A stretch of 64,000 nucleotides of DNA from Aegilops tauschii subsp. strangulata (Eukaryota > Streptophyta > Magnoliopsida > Poales > Poaceae): assembly GCF_002575655.3 (NCBI RefSeq), contig NC_053035.3, forward strand, positions 375,759,792 through 375,823,791, read 5' to 3'. Below are positions 54,949 through 64,000 of the stretch, one piece after another; position 1 is the stretch's first letter; the number at the start of each line of letters is the position of its first letter. The notes under the pieces are model-generated. The model ran no database searches. It saw nothing but the letters and a program-made list of their open reading frames with translations, and was not told the origin of the DNA. A program made the translations under genes and the position numbers.

Positions 54949-57900
54949 ATGCCGGACGACGATGACGAAGACGATGGTCGCACTTCACCACAGCACCGGA
55001 GCTACCTCATCTACGCCCTCGTCCACTGCACCGGAGCTACCTCATCTATGCCCTCGTCCACCGCACCGGGTGGTCCACTGACAACGTCGGCCGCCGCAAC
55101 CAACGTGCCTCACAGACACCGACTTCCACCGCATCAGGTGCGCTTCACCGATGCCGTCTCCCAGCTCACCGGGGCTACTTCACCGAGCACATCGTCGCGC
55201 CTCCACCCCCCGAGGCCGCTGGGGCTTCACCAACGGTCTCGTCCACCGCATCATAGCGCTCCGCTGCCACTCAAGATCTGCATACGTGCGCGGCTAGCCA
55301 ACGCCAGCGCATCACCCTCAATGGATCTGAAGTGACCCGCACTCTAGCTAGGCGAGCATGCCCAAACGCCGGCCCGAACTAGGTATCCACACATCACTCC
55401 CTTGTGCACTGTTCCGACGATGTTTGGATATCCTTTCACTGCTCTCTTAGCTTACACGCCTATCCAACTCTGACTTTAACTCTTATTTCTTCTGGAGATA
55501 TCATCTGAAACAAGCAAATCCATTTTTTAGCGAAGCATGACGGCGCTACGGGATCTGGTACACATCCTGCAGACCCGTATAACCTTGTAAGTATATGTCC
55601 TCCGGTACAACAGCAAGGTCGATTCCTCTTATTTGATCAGCCATTCGCCGTGTCAAAAATGCAGAGGGGGATGCAAGGAGCACAAGGCTTGCACATCCAA
55701 GCAAGTGGTAAAATGGACTTGTACATGGAACATCCCAAGCGCAAGCAGAGCTGCAGTGAGCCTGTACAACGAGCTAGCGTAAGTCCCTGCATTTCATTTA
55801 ATTCGTACTGGCATTCATGTATGATTTGTGTGCAGTGGCGGAGCCACAAATTCAAGTTACCAGGGGCGAACATTTAACTTAAAAAATACGAAGGCACTTG
55901 CACTCCAGAAATCAACATAACTTGAGAAATGTGAAGCTACATGCACTTTGAAAACCAGCTAATGATCCAAAGTAGTTCAGATTATAAACACTAAATGATG
56001 CAAGCACCAAAAAACACAAAATGCAACATGGTGTACAAGGACTACAAACATGGTCTGTACCTGCTTGAATTATTCGTTCTCTGGCTAAAAATATCGAAGT
56101 GTAATTGCACCTATAACCAGTGCGCAAACTGCATATCAATATATCTATCCTGCACAAGTATGCCAATAGTTTCAAACAACATATTAGAGAAGTATTTATG
56201 CTACGTTGTCATGATACGGGGACTTTCTGGTAGATGGCCTCGATGTTTCCTCAAGCCATGAAAATGCACTATAATTTGCTTGGCATCAATGCCTGCAAAT
56301 CTCTATGTCTCTCTCAACATAGCAGATCATCATTAGACACTAAATCCTTCAATGGGAGCTTGCAAAATGCTTGCATTAGATGCCTCATTAGACACTATAT
56401 GTTCATCACCAGGAGCATGTAAAAATGTTTGCATCAAATCCTTCATTACCAGTCTGTTCATTAGACACTTCAGCCTCAAGAATAACATGAGCTTGGATGT
56501 TTGCACCGGAAACTTGATTAGATTCATCAGATTCAGTCAGTTCAGTATTGATTGGGGGAGTTATAAAATAACTAGAAATTGGTTTCATTTTCTCATAGAT
56601 TCCCTACATACAAGCAGTTTTACAACACCGTCAGGTTTAACTATAGGCCAGAAATTGAAGAGTTGAATTACATATAATCAGGGATGTGATGTACCTGCTC
56701 GGTGCGCATGCTACTCTTGCAAGCTGCGACTGTCCGTTTGCGCAAGCTCGATGCCATGCCCCTGCTGCCGCCGCTGCCTCCCGCGCAGGCTACACCCACG
56801 GTTGGATCTTCATCTTCTTGTCCTTCCGTTCGCTTGAAGCCCGGCGACCGCCCTCCAATGAGGGCGCGAGGAAGTGTTGTGTCGGTCTGTCCAGCGGCGG
56901 CTAGGTTAGGAGCAAACCAGACTGGAGGCTGGAGCGGATGAATTGGGATATTTCCTGCTGTCGATCGATATGGGAGGCGCTCGTTTGGGCCGCGAGCCTG
57001 CTATAGGGCCTGCCTTGCACTTATGTTATTGGCCTATCCAAATTGAAACATTTTTCTTCATTTTTTACATTGCCTGCTCGTGCGTTGGGACGAACAAAAC
57101 TAGCCTGGGCCAACCTGGACGACTCAAACTAGGTACACACTTTTGAGCCACCCGAGGCGGCCGCCCATACCAGCCCCTACGGTGGCGTCGCCCCTTTTTG
57201 CGTGTATGATAGGGGTAGTGAAAAATATTCCAGTGGCGCTTTTGATTTACCCATAGAATGGTTGAATTGCTTGTTTCTATGAACTGAGTTCGCCAATAAT
57301 GTGAAGGATGCCAGTCTTTCCATCCTATTGTAGATTGCTTAGATCTCGATATGCCAAAAGTAATCGCATGAAATATATAGTAAAAGCCAGTGTGATGTGT
57401 GTGGCTACAACTAGTCTGACTACACGTCCTCATATAACATATCAAGGACGGACCATCTTACCAGATTAACCATTCGACTTACCAATGCAGTGTGGGAAGA
57501 AAGAAGTATTGAGACTGCATATCCAAGCAATTGATGCCATGGACTCCTTCGTATAACCTTGTAAGCGAAAAAGAAGTTGCATTGTGCCTGTACAAAGAAC
57601 TAGCGTAAGTTCAGTTACGTGCTTCTCGGAATTTTAGTTAGGCACTTATTGCAAAATTGTTCAATTACGTTGCTTGGCTTAATTTAGTTTGCTACTGATT
57701 ACATAATGCCACAGCGTGTTACTCCTATTATAGACTGCGCCTATCTATGTGTTTGATACTTACTGTTAAGAATTACATGTTTGCCTGAACTTAAATAGCT
57801 ACTTGTTTGTTTAACTGCTTTGCTGCTGCAACAACGGGTTACAATGATGTTAATAACTACTTTTCAGCATCGAATTGAAACTCTTTAATTCCTTGTTTGT

Positions 57901-58307
57901 TTAACTGGTTTGCTGTTATAACTCCCAGTTGAGATGTTTTGCTAACTTCAACTTTTCTGAATCCAATCGAAACTTTAATGGCAAAACAGGTTAGCCCAAG
58001 ATCAAAGAGCGAGGTCCCCATGGACGTTGTATCATCCCACAGCAGTGGCACCGGCCCAATCATGCATTATGAATTGCCAACTGCTAATGCTCTAGAGGCT
58101 AAACTAGTGGTAGAAAGAGATTCTGCTTCTGCACTTAGATATGAAGTTGACATGTTGAGGAAGCAAACAGCACAATCAGTAGCAGTACTCAAGACAACCA
58201 TTAAATATTTGGTGGATTTCAAAACGAAGCAAGCTAAGACTGACCACATTGTTAAGGTCCTGAAGGAAAAAAGGAAATTAAATTCCCACTTGGTAAATCA
58301 TAGGTGA
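54949..58307 (+). CDS. Multi-exon gene C, relative of the gene in CACTA element 1
   Basis: Exon 1 starts ATG at 54949 (MPDDDDEDDGRTSPQHRS) and has repeats around GATSSMPSS, as its CACTA relative has. A small exon ends TATAACCTT|GTAAGT near 55588. Exon 55665-55778 (38 codons, RGMQGAQGLHIQASGKM) and exon 57990-58307 (LEAKLVVERDSASALRYEV coiled coil, TGA at 58305) follow. At 57491-57604 lies a dead second copy of exon 55665, also 114 bases, with an in-frame TAA. Proteins of this architecture may be CACTA-encoded DNA-binding proteins or a grass gene family; I cannot tell. The first exon's 3' border and phases are not settled. Confidence 0.45.
55833..57490. other. Intron of gene C, with a possible hAT-like insertion
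   Basis: CAGTGGCGGAGCCACAAATT at 55833 resembles a common grass transposon start. No paired end was found; sequences near 57150 (CCGCCCATACCAGCCCC) do not mirror it. A frame at 56702-56941 is Arg/Pro-rich without domain. Confidence 0.3.
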
Positions 58308-59780
58308 AATGTTCTTTCCATCGTTGAATAACCTTTGTGTTGTTTGTTCATGTAATCAATCAAACCATTTGTTTTAGAGAACATGTAATAATTGTTTTTT
58401 GTTTTTTGTTTTTTGGTTTGTAATTTTATTTCAGCACAAGTCTGTATTAATTGATAAGACTCGGAGACATTTCATTTTGATTACTGTGCCAGACCTACAA
58501 ATATGCCAATCGGGCTGAATGTGCATTCAGCAATAATAGTAGTATAGATGGACCATAAGTTGCACGCATCGGAAAGGGCCAAGATGTTGTAGTAGCTTGG
58601 CTAAAAAAAGGATGCTGTTGTAGCAAAGAAAAGTACAGCGGCCTGGCTTATGTATGTTAGATGATATTATTGATCCATATACTCTATAAGTGTTTATATG
58701 TCTGTTAGTTCTGTACATTCTTGGTCGATTGACTCGGTATTTGAATCTTGATACATCGCTTGTGTACATATCTAAATGGGAGTACACATTATGCTGCGTG
58801 TGACATTTGAGTTGGACATGAAGTGTTCCAAATATTCGAATTCACCTTAAACTGGATTCTAGCTTCTGAATTTGAGTATCGGCATTTGTAAACCATATTC
58901 ATATATGACAGTGGAATACATCTTTGTCGTCCTTTTGAAGATATATAAAAACACATAGAATGATTTATAAAGATTGGTATAGGAATACAAAATGGATTCG
59001 AATTAAGTTGCCAGGGTAAACGTGGATGCTTATTGTCCCAAAATTCGAAAGAAGCGGCAAAATGTCCACTCCCACGTCGGCTGCCCGAAGCCAAGTGTTT
59101 GGGAGATGGAAATTACTGTCTACCCATTACACGGACAATCCGTCAGCCCAATTTCCACTGCTCTAAATAGGGGTAGGATAGTAACTTCAATTAGACGTGA
59201 CACGACCGCCTCTGAGCCCATACCGACACGGTGGGCGCCAAACATGGGCGGCAAAACACATTTGATTCAAGCTCGTCTGAAAGACCTCTGTTTCTCCCTC
59301 CATTTCCCCATTCATACACGGTGGGCGGCAAAACAAACTCGACTCAGCCGAAATCGATGTAGGCAAATATTTTCAATAGGGGCAGGTTTGTAACTTCACT
59401 CAGGCGTGACACAACTGCCCTACCTGTCAGCCCTGTTCATACACCGTGGGCGCCAACCATGCGTGCCAACCACCCTCTCCTCGCCCGAAATCGCTCTGGG
59501 CAAATATTGGCGAGATGCGAGATTACTGTCGTATCCCCAATCGACGAGACATCCAAATTTTAAACAGGGCCTAAGTTTGTAACCTTCCCATATTTCAGAC
59601 AGGCACGTCCCAAAAACATGGTTCCCCGTACCTCTCCCTCCATTTTCCCATTCATACACCGTCCGTGCTAGAACACCATCCCCACACCAGCCTCCGTCCG
59701 CCACCCCATCCATCGCCGCCGTCCTCCACCACATCCATCGCCGCCGTCCTCCACCACATCCATCGACACCGTCCTCCACC
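58308..59780. other. Spacer between genes C and D, with duplicated phrases
   Basis: From 59000 phrases repeat in direct order: CATACACGGTGGGCG- or CACCGTGGGCGCCAA-type at about 59225, 59315 and 59443, and TAGTAACTTC/TTTGTAACTTC with GTGACAC. It looks like promoter-side duplicated DNA of gene D. Confidence 0.4.
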
Positions 59781-62700
59781 ATGCCGGAGCGCCTACCAAG
59801 ACCGCGTCATACACTGCTAGAGATGGACGTTTCTCATCCACGGCGACGGACAAAGAGCCTTGCATCACGTCCTCTCGCTTCATCGGCGCCGTCGTCCTCT
59901 TTGTCGGGGCCGCTCACACGACCTTCTCTTCCACCGCAACGGGACTTATCCCCCAATGCACCCATCTACCGTCACAGATTTGCTTCAACACCACCGACAG
60001 CCATCGCACCCCCGATGCCTACACGGCGCCACAAGATAGGTGGTACTTCATATCTCCTCAACTTTTTGATGTCAACCAGAAAATAGATCTTAACTTGGTT
60101 ACTCTACTTTCTTTTCAGCTCTTAGAATTTTGTTCTTCGTTTGAAGCAAACAATGGCTGCTAAATATCATTTCTCCAGTTTCCCCCTTTTATGATCACTA
60201 TACGATCATAATACGTGCTTTATGTCATAATAGCACTGCTCGACCCATCAAGCTAAACAAGCTTAGTTGTTCAAATACGAATCTGATATTATTAAAACAG
60301 ATTCATTTAATTGGTCAGCTAAATGTTCCTAAATTAGTTTCGAAAATGCATGTTCGCCGCTCGGGTGTGTATCTCTACAAGGTGCCCACGGTGGGCCGGC
60401 CCACCCTGGGATTTTGGGTCGTCCCAGGCCCCGATTCCCCTCTGTTCTGTTGCGCGCTTCCGATCTCTACTCGCCCCCAGCCGCCTGCCTCGTCGGCGAC
60501 TTGCCGTCCCCGGACGACATGACTCTAGGAGGAGACGCCGGACTAACAGGAGGTCAGGAGCCGCTCGCCCAACAGCGTCACCGCTGCCCCGGGCGCGCCG
60601 CCGTGCCTACCTTCCCAGTCCGTTCAGGGCTCAGGCGTGCAACACCCACTAAGCCAACCCGATTTATCCTGAGATAAGTCCTCAACACTCAGCAGCCACT
60701 CCTCATCACCCATTTTCTAATTGATTCATTACTCATTAGGCAGGACTGTCATTAGGGTTTGTTGTGTGCTTAGTGCTACCTACACTTAATGGTTCAGATG
60801 TATTTCAGTAATCTTTAGTACCTGTAAAGTTCACAGGGTTTTCAAAATTTCGGCCCTAGGAACAGACACTAGTCATTTTGGATTGTTGGTCGTAGTGACA
60901 TTGACCCAGATTACTACTGCAAGCCAGGTTTGTTGACAATTTTACTTGTCTTTCTTACTCATTCGATATAATATCCAATTATTCACGTCGATTAGTTGCA
61001 AACAATAAGTGCTAGACAAACTTCTTGATTCAGATTTTGGACGGTCTCTTACTGCAGTTACAATTATGCATACTTTTCCTAGTAAGCTCACAAGTAAATG
61101 ATTGATTCACTACATCTATGCTTGCCTTGTCATATTTGTTGTCAATATTCTTTTAGGGTGGACCACCCTGTTTCTAAATACTGCAACCGTAGACATGAGT
61201 GAATAGTATTTCTCTATGTGATCTCTTCCATCGTGTGTGGGCAACGAACACTGCATTGTATAGAAAGAAAGTGTCATTTCCAGCTTTTACATAGGCTTCG
61301 ATCTTTTACATGGAATACAAACTGCCTACTTGCTTTGTGTCGCACTATTAACACTCCACCCATGAAGCTAAACATTATTCCACTCATAATTCCTTAGTTT
61401 ATTTGTTCAAATACGAATTTCATATGATTCTAATGTTGCTACTTCAGTTTTGAAATGTGTGTCTGCCTGTTATAGAGACATAAGGGGTTTGTATTTCTGT
61501 GTGTGGTCTGGTCAGCACGGTTGGGGGGTGAACTTTGCATATGCAGGGGTTTATAGGGAGACACTCTTCGAGTTGAATCCGCAATGCATTCCATAGATAA
61601 TCTAACTACTTTTTATGTTTTCATGAATCTCAGATTCTGAACAGCATCATAATGATTATGAGCTTGCGCGCATGAGAAGAATAAAGCAGAACAATGCCAT
61701 GGCTGTCAAACTTGGCATTAAGGGACTGAAATCAAGTCTGGATGCAATGCAATGCAAACGCTCTCCACCTATAGATTCATGCTCAGAATATGATCCTAAC
61801 AGTGATTCTGAGCTAGAGGGAGACCTAAGTCAATGTAGCTCCCTAGTGGAGGAGTCAGAGGAAGATGCCCTATCTTGTTCACCCATCAAGGTGCTTGCTC
61901 TAACTTTCCAAGGTTATATTTGTCGCACATATCTTGCAACTAATGCTTTGCATTGCTTCTACTTTGTTGAACCGCCATTAGCTTAGTTTACACATCGTGT
62001 ATGTGAATACGCCTTGCCTATCCATTTTAAGTACATATTCCATCTATCATCATACCATATTTATCCATTCAAATGCTGTTCTTGTGTATCAGACGTTCAA
62101 AAGGAAGAGGGTGATTGCCGATCGTGGAGGAGCACAAGCAAAGTATTTGGAAAAGGTAGTGGCACCTGATAAATCAAATAGCCCATTAGGTGTAGGTGCA
62201 ATATCACCTGACCCACAAAACACCCCAACTCTAGCAGACTCTAGCCCTACTACACTGGTCATTTCTGATGCCCCAACTCAGCAGACCCCAACTGCAGCAA
62301 ACATTATGATTATGCCAGTTGACATAGCACCAGCTCTACGACGCAAAACCCCCATTCCAGCAAAGAGTACACCAAATCCAATTGCCAAATCCCTTTTCGG
62401 ACCAGAGAGAGCCCCAATTGCAGCAAATAGGACCCCTGTTCCATTTCTTCACAGTTTAGAAGACAAAGCCTATATTGTTGTCAGGAACTTTGTGCGCATC
62501 TTTCCTTCATGGAAATATTATACCGCGGACACAGAAAAGTTTCCAGTCTTCCTCCGCAACTTACGCGTAAGTAATGTACTAATGTTATTCATGGTCATTG
62601 TTGCATATGTTTCTGCTGACAGAAGACACGAGATTTCATTCTTTTAAATAGGCGAGGACCAAACTGGATTGTGAAGACGAGCAAGGGTTGGTTGCACTTT

Positions 62701-63684
62701 TCAAGCACTCGTTGATGAAGTATCGTTCCTACCTGAGGCAAGCGCACTTCGATGGAAAGCCTCTAAACGGAATTTCTGTAAAGTCTCTGGTGCTACATTT
62801 ATCCAACGGTGACTGGAATAATCTTGTTACACATTGGTCTCGGCTGCAGCGTAAGGTACTATCTATGATATCACATCACACTTTGAACTACATTTCTGCA
62901 TTTGCCTTCACGTCTCACTTGTACGAAAACTGTTAGCAGAAGAACATTCATTCTCAAGGGACCACAGAATCTCGCAACTATACTGCACACTGCATTGCTC
63001 TTGTGAGTACCTCTTGCCCTGTATGACCATACTTACTTTCATAGTTGTTTGATTATGTAGCATCACTGCACATGTTAGCCTCGTTATCGTCCATTTGGTG
63101 GACATTATAAGATCCGTATGGACTCTTACATAAATTTAGAATCAACCCAATGCTTTTGAAGAGGTTTAGCTCTGCACTCCTCTTGTAAGGACTGAGCGTC
63201 GTCTATCACTATACTTACATTAACAACTACTCCCTCCGTCCCATAATATAAGAACATTTTGTACAGTACACCAGTGTTCAAAACACTCTTGTATTATGGG
63301 AAGAGGGATTGGTTCATTGTGTAGCATTCTGCATCTTATCTCCTCGCCCACCATTTACTAAAAAAGACCAGATCTATATTTCATCTTACCAAAAAGTAGA
63401 ATACACAGACAATGACAGTGCAGAAGTGTAGCCCATTGCTCTTGTCAGTACATTTTCTCCTGTAATGCTTGTACTTCCAGGGATTGGTAGTTGATTATGT
63501 AGCATCAATCTGCATCTTATCTTCATTATCCTCTGTCCCTTCCAGTATTATCATATCTATAATTAATCTCTACAAAATGTAGAGTACAAGCAATGCTTAT
63601 GAAGAAGATTATGTGCTGAAATTCTTGAGTTATCCTTCCCTTGACATGGAGAAGGGCATTATAACGCCGGTGTTAACTGTTAAT
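59781..63684 (+). CDS. Multi-exon gene D, 3' exons intact; continues right or ends just past window
   Basis: Probable exon 1 starts ATG at 59781 (MPERLPRPRHTLLEMD) and ends near 60040 (GTGGTA). Clear exons follow: 61634-61890 (SEQHHNDYELARMRRIKQ, acidic tail SELEGDLSQCSSLVEESEED), 62093-62566 (TFKRKRVIADRGGAQAKY, proline/threonine-rich middle), 62652-62855 (ARTKLDCEDEQGLVALFKHS, ending GDWNNLVTHWSRLQRK) and 63583-63684 (STSNAYEEDYVLKFLS). All four have consensus borders and agreeing phases with no stops. The NLVTHWS region resembles plant transposase-derived (Transposase_24/En-Spm accessory) proteins. Thus a CACTA accessory protein or a derived host gene. The junction from exon 1 to 61634 is not proven. 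Confidence 0.5.
60340..60680 (+). other. GC-rich insert in gene D intron
   Basis: A sharp GC-rich block (60350-60660) with a 100-codon frame and no domain interrupts AT-rich intron DNA. It may be an inserted gene fragment. Confidence 0.35.
63230..63310. mobile_element. Short Stowaway-type MITE in gene D intron
   Basis: CTCCCTCCGTCCCATAATAT pairs with GTATTATGGGAAGAGGGA, about 81 bases, TA at 63228. Confidence 0.85.
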
Positions 63685-64000
63685 GTAAGTCAGTCCTTCT
63701 AAAGCCTTTATCCTCAACTGCTGTTTAATTTGCTCATACTCCCTATCGTTTACTGCTGTTTAGTTTGCTGTTTCTACCAAAATGCATGTTCGCAAGAACC
63801 GTAAGTTCTAAGCTTTACTTGTAAAACCAAATTCCTTATTCATACCATGCACATTACTCAATACTCCCTATATGTATGCTTGTTTTTGTGGATCTATAAT
63901 CCAGTGTGTGGTGAAGCAGCCCACGTTTACACCTTGTCATCTCCTGTTTTATCTTACTGATGTGGCTGATGATATGAACAACATGCCATGCACATTAACC
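63685..64000 (+). other. Downstream intron or flank of gene D
   Basis: AT-rich, no complete exon visible before the window ends. Confidence 0.4.

Overview
The window is nuclear DNA of a grass of the wheat tribe (Triticeae: wheat, Aegilops, barley or a close relative). The assignment rests on repeats I recognise rather than on a search: a BARE-1/Angela-type Copia LTR with its CCCCAACA end and methionine-tRNA-type primer site, Gypsy LTRs opening TGATACGTCTCC, CACTA elements opening CACTACAAAA, Stowaway MITEs opening CTCCCTCCGT between TA duplications, and many short Helitron-like elements ending in a GTGCGTTGCAC hairpin plus CTAG. Coding regions have introns with GT/AG borders. There are no operons, Shine-Dalgarno sites or CRISPR arrays.

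Layout. 1-6656: a minus-strand, probably non-autonomous Gypsy-type retrotransposon (3' LTR cut by the window edge, frameshifted leader ORF, 5' LTR). 6657-14100: an unrecognised plus-strand gene facing a heavily damaged FAR1-type Mutator-like transposase on the minus strand. 14222-15537: a complete three-exon chloroplast dienelactone-hydrolase gene, the clearest ordinary gene here. 16834-20108: a Gypsy LTR cut by an Angela LTR, followed 35 bases later by an inverted Angela LTR fragment, itself cut by a CACTA element. 20109 to about 26 kb: that CACTA element with a minus-strand multi-exon gene. 27-35 kb: short Helitron-like elements, one group nested three deep, mixed with microsatellites, MITEs and broken gene fragments. 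36.1-36.7 kb: a broken 3'-5' exonuclease gene stopped by a second CACTA at 36679, whose sequence runs into arrays up to about 40.6 kb. 40.8-46.4 kb: two tandem B3-domain genes on the minus strand, both apparently damaged. 48.2-54.9 kb: a direct duplication of a 2.3-2.4 kb segment around a 229-codon alanine/proline-rich ORF. 54.9-64 kb: two plus-strand multi-exon genes; the first is a relative of the gene inside the 20 kb CACTA.

Function. Besides the hydrolase (14.2 kb), only the 3' end of the gene at 59.8-63.7 kb shows a long run of intact exons with matched splice phases. Everything else is best read as layers of transposon insertion and gene-fragment capture. Family names come from recognition by eye, and exon borders from reading splice sites and frames; neither has been confirmed by alignment.
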